Assembly: GCA_963678075.2 (NCBI GenBank)
Contig: CAXXPK010000003.1
Location: forward strand, 62,001-126,000
Origin: Oleispirillum sp963678075
Lineage (GTDB): Bacteria > Pseudomonadota > Alphaproteobacteria > Rhodospirillales > Rhodospirillaceae
Direction: 5' to 3'
Length of the DNA: 64,000 bases
A program made the position numbers and the translations under genes. How positions within the stretch are numbered: position 1 is the first letter of the stretch; every line of letters begins with the position of its first letter. This document shows positions 26,822 through 34,571 of this stretch, in pieces. The notes beneath the pieces are model-generated. The model was not told the DNA's origin and made no database searches. It saw only the letters and a list, made by a program, of their open reading frames with translations.

Positions 26822-27453
26822 GTCTGCCGCTGATCATCATCGGAGCCGGAGGTCACGGCCGCGTCGTCGCGGATCTTGCCCGCGCGGCAGGATTCGACGT
26901 GGCGGGCTTCCTAGACACCGACGCCGTACGCCACCACACGCAAATTGACGGTTGCCCGGTGCTGGGCAACGACACTTACCTGAACGACATCCCGCCCGGC
27001 ACGATCTTGCTGGCCAACGGAATCGGCGGCGCGGGCAAACCGGAAATCCGCCGTGCCGTCTTTGCACGTCTGGCCGCCGCCGGATACGAATTCCCCGCTC
27101 TTGCCCACCCCAATGCCAACGTGGCCAACGGCGTCATCCTGGAGGCGGGCTGTCAGATCATGGCCGGCGCCACCGTGCAGCCCGGTGTACGGGTCGAGGC
27201 CGACGCGGTGGTAAATACCGGTGCCGTGGTCGATCACGACTGCCAGCTTGGCGCGCATTGCCATGTCGCGCCCGGCGCGGTGCTTTGCGGCGGCGTCATG
27301 GTGGAAACCGCAGCGCATATAGGTGCGGCGGCTTGTGTGATACAGTACGTCCGCATCGGCGCGGGGGCCTTGGTGGCGGCGGGGGCGGTGGTGGTCCGCG
27401 ACGTGCCGCCGCAGACGAAAATGGCCGGGGTCCCGGCACGAACCATGGAATGA
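26818..27453 (+). CDS. neuD: NeuD/PglD-type sugar O/N-acyltransferase
   Basis: A 211-residue protein with an N-terminal Rossmann-like sugar-binding domain (IIIGAGGHGRVVADLAR) and a C-terminal left-handed beta-helix of hexapeptide repeats (GVILEAGCQIMAGATVQPGV onward), ending in VPPQTKMAGVPAR. The catalytic histidine is probably in VDHDCQLGAHC. In leg clusters such an enzyme acetylates the C4 amino group (the PglD/LegH role), which fits the lack of any other acetyltransferase in this operon. It overlaps legI by four bases. Confidence 0.88.
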   Translation: MSLPLIIIGAGGHGRVVADLARAAGFDVAGFLDTDAVRHHTQIDGCPVLGNDTYLNDIPPGTILLANGIGGAGKPEIRRAVFARLAAAGYEFPALAHPNANVANGVILEAGCQIMAGATVQPGVRVEADAVVNTGAVVDHDCQLGAHCHVAPGAVLCGGVMVETAAHIGAAACVIQYVRIGAGALVAAGAVVVRDVPPQTKMAGVPARTME

Positions 27454-27456
27454 ACG

Positions 27457-28500
27457 ATGCCGAACTGGCTTGACATACTGTTGCCCCCCGAGGCGACGAT
27501 CCACCAGGCTCTAGCCACGATCAACACGGCGCGGTCCCAGTTGGCGTTGGTGGCGGATGCCGAGCGGCACCTGCTGGGCACCCTGTCGGACGGCGATATC
27601 CGACGAGCCCTGCTGAACGGCGCAACACTGGAAAATCCGGTCGGCCCGTGGATGAATCCCGAGCCCATGGCGGCGCGCGACACCGACCGTCCAGCGAACA
27701 TCCTGACGATGATGCGCGTCCATGGACTGCATCAAGTTCCGATTCTGGACGCGACACGACGTATCGTCGGCTTGCGCACGGTCAATGATTTCCTGCAACA
27801 ACCCGAACGCGACAACCCGGTGGTAATCATGGCCGGGGGCTTGGGCTCCCGCCTCAACGAACTGACCCGGAATCAACCCAAGCCGATGCTGCCGGTGGGG
27901 GGCCGCCCCCTGTTGGAGACCATCATTGGCCGTTTTGCCGAGCAGGGCTTCCGCGACATCTGGCTGGCGGTCAACTACCGCGCCGAGATCATCATGGGAT
28001 ACTTCGGCGATGGCGCAAACTTCGGCACGCATATCCGCTATTTGCAAGAAGACAAACGCCTTGGCACAGCAGGGGCGCTCAGCCTGATGACGCAAGACCT
28101 GACGCGCCCGCTTGTCGTCAGCAACGCCGATCTTCTGACCAGCCTGGACTACGGAGCCCTTTTGGATGCACACGAATCCTCCGGGGCGGAGGCCACCATG
28201 GCGGTGCGCGAGCAGGACCACGCCATTCCCTTCGGCGTGGTCACCGAAATTGATGGACGGGTGCAGAGGGTCGAGGAAAAGCCCCGCCAGCGCGTGCTGG
28301 TGAACGCTGGCATCTATGTTCTCAATCCTTCCGCCATCGGCCTGCTTCCCAAGAACACATATTACGACATGCCACAACTTCTCGACGATTTGATCCGACG
28401 AAACCGGCCCGTGCATTGCCACCGAGTGGATGGTTATTGGCTGGATATCGGGCACCGCGCGGATTACGAGCGCGCTCAAAACGATTTTGGGTCGCAATGA
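27457..28500 (+). CDS. ptmE: Nucleotidyltransferase with CBS pair (PtmE-type)
   Basis: A 347-residue two-domain protein. Residues 1 to about 115 contain two CBS motifs (LGTLSDGDIRRALL and HQVPILDATRRIVGLRTV). From about residue 122 a sugar-1-phosphate nucleotidyltransferase follows: VIMAGGLGSRLNELT, KPMLPVGGRPLLE and SNADLLTSLDYG. In Campylobacter, PtmE makes GDP-GlcN from glucosamine-1-phosphate for legionaminic acid; the same role is inferred here, which implies that LegB here uses a GDP-sugar. Spaced three bases from neuD. Confidence 0.87.
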   Translation: MPNWLDILLPPEATIHQALATINTARSQLALVADAERHLLGTLSDGDIRRALLNGATLENPVGPWMNPEPMAARDTDRPANILTMMRVHGLHQVPILDATRRIVGLRTVNDFLQQPERDNPVVIMAGGLGSRLNELTRNQPKPMLPVGGRPLLETIIGRFAEQGFRDIWLAVNYRAEIIMGYFGDGANFGTHIRYLQEDKRLGTAGALSLMTQDLTRPLVVSNADLLTSLDYGALLDAHESSGAEATMAVREQDHAIPFGVVTEIDGRVQRVEEKPRQRVLVNAGIYVLNPSAIGLLPKNTYYDMPQLLDDLIRRNRPVHCHRVDGYWLDIGHRADYERAQNDFGSQ

Positions 28501-29516
28501 TGATCGACGTTCCCGCCCTGATCGGAAAACGCCCGATTCTGGTGGTGGGTTCGGGCAGCATCGCCCGCCGCCACATCGCGAACTTACGCGCCCTGCATCC
28601 AGACAGCCGCATTCTGGTGCTGCGGCGCACGGACAGCAATTCGCCGCCGCCCGACGATGTCGAAGGCTTCACCGACATCGTCGCCGCCTTAGCGGAACGC
28701 CCCTTCGCCGCAATCCTGGCCAACCCCGCGCCGTTTCGCGTGCCGCTGGCACGCCGTTTGGCCGAGGCCGACTGCCACCTGCTGCTGGAAAAGCCTCTCT
28801 CCACCGCTACCGACGACATCGCGGAAATGCTGCAAAGCGCGGCAGCACGAAAGAGGGTCGTCCTGATCGGATACAACCTGCGCTTTCTGCCATCGCTGCA
28901 AGCGATGGCCCCCGCGACACAAGACTCAGTGGGTCGTATCCTACGGATCGAGGCTTCGGTCGGCCAGTATCTGCCGGATTGGCGACCGAATACGGACTAT
29001 CGGCGGAACGTTTCCGCCCGCGCGGACCTGGGCGGCGGCGCGCTGCTGGAACTCAGCCACGAGATCGATCTCGCCCTCTGGCTCGGCGGTCCGGTCCGCC
29101 GAGTTTCCGCACGCTTGGCGCGAATCGGCGACCTGGAAATCGATGTGGAAGATACCGCGGACCTTCTGCTGGACTACGCCAACGGTGCGCAAGGCATCGT
29201 CCACATGGACTTTCTGCAACGCGCACCGCGCCGAACCTTAAGCGTGGTTGGCTCCAAGGCTACCTTGGAATGGGATTATTTCGCCGATCGCGTGCTGTTG
29301 CGACGAAATGCCACAGCGGAGGACGTGCTCTTTCAGGGGCCTCTGGCGGATCGCAACCAGATGTACCTTGACGAACTGTGCCATTTTTTCGCATGCATCG
29401 CCGGAACGGAACTCCCCCGCGTTGACGGGGAGGACGGATCGCAGGTTCTGCGCGTCATCCGCGCCGCCCGGGAATCGGCGCGGGGCAACAGCGCCTTCGT
29501 GGATATGACGAAATGA
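28497..29516 (+). CDS. ptmF: Gfo/Idh/MocA-family oxidoreductase (PtmF-like)
   Basis: A 339-residue NAD(P)-dependent oxidoreductase. The Rossmann start is VVGSGSIARRHIANLRAL, the EKP motif is in LLLEKPLSTA, GYNLRFLPSLQ follows, and the active-site region is GGALLELSHEIDLALWLGG with the catalytic histidine. Placement between ptmE and the transferase gene, with a ptmA-like SDR at the other end of the region, suggests the PtmF role in GDP-amino-sugar supply. Two ATGs in a row (28497, 28500) could serve as start; the first overlaps the previous stop. Confidence 0.8.
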   Translation: MMIDVPALIGKRPILVVGSGSIARRHIANLRALHPDSRILVLRRTDSNSPPPDDVEGFTDIVAALAERPFAAILANPAPFRVPLARRLAEADCHLLLEKPLSTATDDIAEMLQSAAARKRVVLIGYNLRFLPSLQAMAPATQDSVGRILRIEASVGQYLPDWRPNTDYRRNVSARADLGGGALLELSHEIDLALWLGGPVRRVSARLARIGDLEIDVEDTADLLLDYANGAQGIVHMDFLQRAPRRTLSVVGSKATLEWDYFADRVLLRRNATAEDVLFQGPLADRNQMYLDELCHFFACIAGTELPRVDGEDGSQVLRVIRAARESARGNSAFVDMTK

Positions 29517-30388
29517 TTCTAAGACAACGCCTACGCAACAGCCTTCTCGGCGACCTTATCCGAGTGGGAATCCGCCTGTACTGGCTGGCCATCGGCTTTC
29601 CCCGCTTCGCCCGTTGCTGGACGCTCGACCGCCTGAGCCGTCATGCCTATCGCCACCTAAACATCAACGACCTGCGGGCGGCAAGGCGTTCCGATACGGT
29701 GTTCATTTGCGGCACAGGATCGTCGCTCCTCGACATCACACCCGAGGAATGGACCCGCATGGCCGAGCACGACGTGTTCGGCTTCCGCGATTTCCCGCGC
29801 CAGACCTTCGTGCGGGCGGACTTCCACATGTCGGGCGAAATCGACGTGCTGGATGAGTACGTCGCAGCAATCAACGGCAATCCCCGCTATGCCGACACCA
29901 AGTTCCTGGTCCAGGAAGGATGGGAAGCCTGGATGTGCAACCTCCTGATCGGCAAGAGGAAACTGCGCACCGACGCGCCGGTATTCCGCTATCACCGTAC
30001 CGCGCGCGGCAAGATGGCCCCACCCAGCGAGCGCTTCGCCGACGGCGCGGTGCACGGCGGCGGCTCGGTAGTCAGCGCCGCCAACATCGCCTTGATGCTG
30101 GGGTGGAAACGCATCGTGTTCGTCGGCATCGACCTCTACGACCACCGCTATTTCTACATGCCGCCAGACCAGACCCGCGCTGTGGAAAAGAAGGGCGTCG
30201 ATCACACCATGTCGTTCATCAACAGCAACCACATCGTCGAACATTTCGGCGCATGGAACGCGCTGCTGCGGGACCGCGGCATCCGTCTCTACGCCTACAA
30301 TCCCCGTTCCATGCTGACCAAGCACCTGCCGGTCTTCCATTGGGACAAACCCGGACAAGCCACGACCGGCACGGGCCCACGTCCATGA
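29513..30388 (+). CDS. Putative nonulosonic-acid (GT42/DUF115-like) transferase
   Basis: A 291-residue protein whose features recall GT42 sialyltransferases and MptE-like DUF115 domains. These are the nucleotide-binding start VFICGTGSSLLDITPEEW at about residues 63-80, and later GGGSVVSAANIALMLGWKRIVFVGIDLYDHRYF, whose pattern SG-x-AIALG-x-I-x-GIDFY is a hallmark of Campylobacter Cst-type enzymes. An N-terminal hydrophobic helix (about 15-32) may anchor it. As the only transferase in the leg operon upstream of the CMP-sugar synthetase, it is the best candidate for transferring the finished sugar. The similarity is by eye and distant. Confidence 0.55.
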   Translation: MILRQRLRNSLLGDLIRVGIRLYWLAIGFPRFARCWTLDRLSRHAYRHLNINDLRAARRSDTVFICGTGSSLLDITPEEWTRMAEHDVFGFRDFPRQTFVRADFHMSGEIDVLDEYVAAINGNPRYADTKFLVQEGWEAWMCNLLIGKRKLRTDAPVFRYHRTARGKMAPPSERFADGAVHGGGSVVSAANIALMLGWKRIVFVGIDLYDHRYFYMPPDQTRAVEKKGVDHTMSFINSNHIVEHFGAWNALLRDRGIRLYAYNPRSMLTKHLPVFHWDKPGQATTGTGPRP

Positions 30389-31470
30389 TCCATCCCGCCG
30401 ATATTGTTGATGCCGCCCCCGACCCCTTCCGCTTCTATACGACACTTCCGGGGGACGACCTCAACCTGTCGCCGGACTGGCCGACTATCGACCTTCTCTC
30501 GGCGGGCGCGGCGGTGGCGCGGGACGCCACGGAAGACACCCTGAACCATCTCGCCCTCGGTCTTCTGGGATCGCGTGGCACGCCGCTGCCCGCCGGGTTC
30601 GACTGGTTCGCCCTGGCCTATGCCTGTTCCCTGGCCTATGCGCGGCAACTAAGACCGGATGGCCGCCGTCCGTTGCGGATGCGGCTGGCCCGCGCCGTCT
30701 ACATGCTGCGCGACCGCCTTGACGCCTTCGCGCCGAACGACATGGAAATTCTCGCGGAGCGCCGCTTCCCCCGGGGATACGCCTGGGACTGGATGCCGCT
30801 GGCCGACGGCGACGCCGTCATCGATTGTGGAAACGGCGACAACCTACACTGTTTCGACTCCGACGGCGGCGAACGCCTCGGCCTACGCCTGGGGTTGCCG
30901 ACCCAGATCGACCAACTGGCCGATGGACGGATCGCCATCGGCTCCACCTACAGCGACGGTTGGCATGCCTGGAACGACGCAGACGGCGCGAAGAGCCACG
31001 CCCGTCCCCACCCAGTGGCTCTGCTCCTCGAACACGGCGGCGAACGCCTGGAACTCGGTGTCGATGGTGTGCTTCGCCGCAGTGGCGGAACGGCGGAGGT
31101 CACGCGCCTGCCGTTGGGGGCGGTGGGTCGGGCCCGCCATATCGGCGACCTGCTGATTGCCATGGATTGGAGCGAAGCGGGGTGGATGTTCGTCCTCGAC
31201 CTCGGCGACATGACTTGCCGTCGCGTCTCCTCCGCCCCGGTCATCCTGGTCAACGACATCTGCCGCCTGGACGATTCCTACTACCTGGTGGACAAGATGC
31301 AGGGTCAAGTGTTCGCCTTCGATCTCGATTTCCGCTACCGCGAATCCCGCATGAAGTTTGGCAAGGGATTCGGACGGTTGTACGATCCGATCGCGATCCG
31401 GGCACACGAAGGATTCTTACATATCCTCTCCTGGGTCACAGGTTCCCTCGTCACCATAAGGCCGTTCTGA
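30385..31470 (+). CDS. Uncharacterised protein, possible beta-propeller
   Basis: A 361-residue protein that I do not recognise. The first 115 residues look alpha-helical. From about WDWMPLADGDAVIDCGNGD onward there are repeated short strands with D-G and W-x-D turns (LPTQIDQLADGRIAIGSTY, GDLLIAMDWSEAGWMFVLDL, DDSYYLVDKMQGQVFAFDLD), as expected of an NHL- or six-bladed beta-propeller. There is no signal peptide or membrane helix. It overlaps the candidate transferase by four bases and abuts the next orphan, so it is certainly part of the leg operon. The function is unknown. Confidence 0.8.
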   Translation: MIHPADIVDAAPDPFRFYTTLPGDDLNLSPDWPTIDLLSAGAAVARDATEDTLNHLALGLLGSRGTPLPAGFDWFALAYACSLAYARQLRPDGRRPLRMRLARAVYMLRDRLDAFAPNDMEILAERRFPRGYAWDWMPLADGDAVIDCGNGDNLHCFDSDGGERLGLRLGLPTQIDQLADGRIAIGSTYSDGWHAWNDADGAKSHARPHPVALLLEHGGERLELGVDGVLRRSGGTAEVTRLPLGAVGRARHIGDLLIAMDWSEAGWMFVLDLGDMTCRRVSSAPVILVNDICRLDDSYYLVDKMQGQVFAFDLDFRYRESRMKFGKGFGRLYDPIAIRAHEGFLHILSWVTGSLVTIRPF

Positions 31471-32780
31471 TGGCGCTGCTGCATATCGTCCACTGCATCG
31501 ATACCGAAGGCCCCCTCACGGAAACGCTGGATGCCACGTTCGCCCGACTGCGGACGAGTTTCGGTATCGATTTGCCCCCCAGCGCCGAAACCCTGGCCAA
31601 ACTGCAACGGCGAGAAATCCCGCTGCATGGGCGCGAGGACGCGGCGGCACGGATGCTGGCGCCCGAGCTTCTCGCCTACAACACTTCGTGGGACGCCATC
31701 GACGCCATGCTGGCGGAGCTCCTTTCCCCGGATTTCCGCAACCGGATGCGCGACGACGACGGCGGTGGTTGGGTCTATTCCTGGCATTGCATGGATCACA
31801 TGCGTTATGGCGAAAACCCCCGGCACAAGGACGTCGGCTACGGCAACGTCTTTCGCTTTTACCGTGACGCGCTGCGCCGCCACAGCGCGGTATGCGACGA
31901 ACTCAACTGGCATTTCCATCCGCTCTCCATAACCCGCAACCCCCTACATGCCGCCACCAGTTTCGCCAATTCCCAGGATGTCCTGCTGGAAATCCTGGCC
32001 CGCCGCATTCTGGAAGACGGCTGGTTTCCCGCGGTCAACCGTCCCGGTTTTCACGCCGAACGACCGGATTCCCATCTTTTCCTGGAGCAATGGATTCCCT
32101 TCGACTATGCCAACCAGTCGCATCAGGACGAAACCGATCAACCCGACCTCTCCGGCGGCCGGTTCGGCGACTGGCGACGCGCGCCCCGTTCCTGGCGGGG
32201 CTATCATCCCAGCCATGACGACTATCAGGTTATGGGGGACTGTCGTCGCTGGATTTTTCGTTGCCTCAACGTCGGCACCCGTTTTCGGGCAATGACGCCC
32301 GATCACCTGCGCGAAGCCTTCCGCGAGGCGGCAAGCACCGGCAAAGCCATTCTTGCCTTCGCCGATCACGACTATCGCGACATCCGCCGCGACGTCACGG
32401 CGGTTCGGGCGATGCTGGCCCAAATTCGACCGGAGTTTCCAGACGTCGCGGTGCGCTTTTCCGGCGCCGAGACCGCCGCCCGCAATCTTTTAGGGATTTC
32501 GGACCGACCGGCACCGCGCCTCTCGCTGCAGGTGACGTCTGGACACGCGGCCATCCGGCTGGAAGAGGGGGAGATTTTTGGCCCACAACCCTTCTTGGCC
32601 CTGCAAACGCGCGACGGTCGGGCACTGCACGACAACCTGGACGCCCAGGAACCGGGGCGTCTGTGGACCTATTGCCTCGACGACCAAACCTTGCCGGTAG
32701 AGGCTCTGTCGATGATCGGCGTCGGCGCCGCCGGTCGTTGGGGTGGATATTCAGTCACCAAAAGGGACGTCCTGAAATGA
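31470..32780 (+). CDS. Uncharacterised protein, possible polysaccharide-deacetylase-like barrel
   Basis: A 436-residue protein without a recognised family name. Three motifs suggest a NodB/CE4-like metal-dependent fold: IVHCIDTEGP at residues 5-14, LNWHFHPLS at about 147-155, and NRPGFHAERPDSH at about 191-203, with FADHDYRDIR further on. This would imply a carbohydrate deacetylase or hydrolase activity, but the order and spacing differ from classical CE4 enzymes. The C-terminal 90 residues could be a separate beta-rich module. ATG 31470 overlaps the previous stop, and legF follows with a four-base overlap. Confidence 0.78.
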   Translation: MALLHIVHCIDTEGPLTETLDATFARLRTSFGIDLPPSAETLAKLQRREIPLHGREDAAARMLAPELLAYNTSWDAIDAMLAELLSPDFRNRMRDDDGGGWVYSWHCMDHMRYGENPRHKDVGYGNVFRFYRDALRRHSAVCDELNWHFHPLSITRNPLHAATSFANSQDVLLEILARRILEDGWFPAVNRPGFHAERPDSHLFLEQWIPFDYANQSHQDETDQPDLSGGRFGDWRRAPRSWRGYHPSHDDYQVMGDCRRWIFRCLNVGTRFRAMTPDHLREAFREAASTGKAILAFADHDYRDIRRDVTAVRAMLAQIRPEFPDVAVRFSGAETAARNLLGISDRPAPRLSLQVTSGHAAIRLEEGEIFGPQPFLALQTRDGRALHDNLDAQEPGRLWTYCLDDQTLPVEALSMIGVGAAGRWGGYSVTKRDVLK

Positions 32781-33493
32781 GCCTGCGGGTCATCGCCTGT
32801 ATCTTCGCCCGTGGCGGATCAAAGGGCCTGCCGGGGAAAAACCTACGACCTCTGGCCGGCAAGCCGTTGCTGGTCCACGCCATCGACACGGCCCGCGCTA
32901 TTCCCCGCGTCGTGCGGGTGGTGGTTTCCACCGACGATCCGGCAATCGCCGAAGCCGCCCGAAACGCAGGGGCGGAAGTGCCTTTCATGCGTCCCGCCGC
33001 GTTGGCGACGGACACAGCCCCGGAGTGGCTTGCCTGGCAGCACGCCATCCGCACCCTGCGCGAGGCAGGAGACCCTATGGAGGTTTTCCTCAGTCTGCCA
33101 ACCACCTCGCCGCTACGGCTGCCGATGGATGTCGAATGTTGCCTGGACTCCCTGACGAAAGACGATGCCGACATGGTGATCACCGTGCGCGAAGCGGAAC
33201 GCAATCCCTACTTCAACATGGTGCGGCAGGAAACCGACGGCACCGTGCGCTTGGCGGCAGAGGGAGTCTATCACCGCCGCCAGGACGCCCCGGCGCTTTA
33301 TGACATCACCACCGTCGCCTATGCGGCACGGGCGGATTTCGTCCTATCGGCGGAGCGGATTTTCGACGGCCGGGTCCGTGCCGTCGTGGTGCCACGAGAG
33401 AGGGCTCTCGACATCGACACCGCCCTGGACCTCGCCATTGGCGAGGTGTTGATCGGTCAAATCGGCGATGTCGGCACCCCCTATCCACTTTAG
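32777..33493 (+). CDS. legF: CMP-nonulosonic acid synthetase (acylneuraminate cytidylyltransferase)
   Basis: A 238-residue cytidylyltransferase of the NeuA/LegF type that activates the free nonulosonic acid with CTP. The CTP-binding motif is IFARGGSKGLPGKNLRPLAG, STDDPAIAEAA follows, SLPTTSPLR is the substrate loop, and the metal-binding aspartates are near LDIDTALDL. It is the last gene of the operon; its stop lies 11 bases from the stop of the convergent SGNH gene. Intact. Confidence 0.93.
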   Translation: MSLRVIACIFARGGSKGLPGKNLRPLAGKPLLVHAIDTARAIPRVVRVVVSTDDPAIAEAARNAGAEVPFMRPAALATDTAPEWLAWQHAIRTLREAGDPMEVFLSLPTTSPLRLPMDVECCLDSLTKDDADMVITVREAERNPYFNMVRQETDGTVRLAAEGVYHRRQDAPALYDITTVAYAARADFVLSAERIFDGRVRAVVVPRERALDIDTALDLAIGEVLIGQIGDVGTPYPL

Positions 33494-33504
33494 CCTCAGA
33501 CGCC

Positions 33505-34566
33505 TCACCGGACCTTGGCAAGGGACGACGTGGCGACGTGCATGTCGTCAAAGAAATCATCATGCGTCAGCCCCATCGGACGCGGATCGTATCCCCCGAC
33601 GAGGGCCAACCCCTGACGCCGGGCGATGTCGCGCACCGTCGCCGCCACCTCGACGAACGCCTCGCAAACATAGGCCCGTGAGCACTCCAGAACCTTCGGA
33701 TGGTAAGGCGTCAGTAGGAACTCAACGACCAAACCACGCGCCGTCAGGGCCGCGACTACGCGTTCGACCTCGGCCACCGTAGCGGCATCCCGGAACGGCT
33801 TGGTCATCTTGTAGGTGCCCACCCCGACCCGGCCGATCGGCGGCGGCACCGCCGCCATCCAGCGGCGCGGATAGAGATATACGCCGTCGGGCAAAAACCG
33901 CGCATCACCGTCGGGCAGTTCGGCTCCGGTGGCGCTGGCCTCCACGATCGGCGGCGGCGCGGCAAAGTTCCGCCCCTGACGCCACGCGTGCTCAAGGTTG
34001 CGACGCAGGTATTCGGCGTTGAACAGGTTGCGCAGCTTGGCGCCACCGTCATCGTCTCTGGCGCGCGGCGGCAAGCCGAAGAACGCCCGCGCGAAGCGGT
34101 AAGAGTCCTTTTCCCCCATCCAGCGCGGATCAGCATCGAACCTCAGGGCCCAGGGACTGACCTCGACGATCAGGCGCCACGCATGCGGATTGCGCACCGC
34201 CGCCCAGGCCATAATCACAAAGTCCTCGTAGCCGCCGCCGGAAACCGCAAGATTGACCGTCTTGCGGCAGGCTGCGGCCAGTCGCGGCATGGTGGCGTTG
34301 TCCACCTGCATCGCATGGCTGGAGCCGATAACGAAGCAATCGGCGTCGCTCAGGCGAGCCAGATCGACCTTGACGGAGCGTTCCGTCGGCAGGGCGGCCA
34401 AGCCATGCGGCGAGGCGATCAGCCGCCGCGCATAGGCATCGTAGAACGCTCGCAGCTTCTCCTGGTGATAGACCCCCTGGGTATCGACCGCATAGTTGAC
34501 CGCCGCGCTAAACGCCATGATCGCCGCAAAAACGGCAACGAAGATCAGCAGGAAGCGTTTCCACAT
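33505..34566 (-). CDS. SGNH-type acyltransferase partner of MBOAT (AlgJ/AlgX-like)
   Basis: A 353-residue protein with one N-terminal membrane helix (about residues 5-27) and a large presumably periplasmic domain. The catalytic serine is in VIGSSHAMQVDN and the Asp-His pair is in DDMHVATSS near the C-terminus, the arrangement of SGNH hydrolase-like O-acetyltransferases. It lies five bases downstream of a full MBOAT gene on the same strand, as in alginate and other exopolysaccharide O-acetylation systems. I infer that it moves acetyl groups delivered by the MBOAT protein onto a surface glycan. Confidence 0.8.
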   Translation of the reverse strand: MWKRFLLIFVAVFAAIMAFSAAVNYAVDTQGVYHQEKLRAFYDAYARRLIASPHGLAALPTERSVKVDLARLSDADCFVIGSSHAMQVDNATMPRLAAACRKTVNLAVSGGGYEDFVIMAWAAVRNPHAWRLIVEVSPWALRFDADPRWMGEKDSYRFARAFFGLPPRARDDDGGAKLRNLFNAEYLRRNLEHAWRQGRNFAAPPPIVEASATGAELPDGDARFLPDGVYLYPRRWMAAVPPPIGRVGVGTYKMTKPFRDAATVAEVERVVAALTARGLVVEFLLTPYHPKVLECSRAYVCEAFVEVAATVRDIARRQGLALVGGYDPRPMGLTHDDFFDDMHVATSSLAKVR

Positions 34567-34571
34567 CGGGG

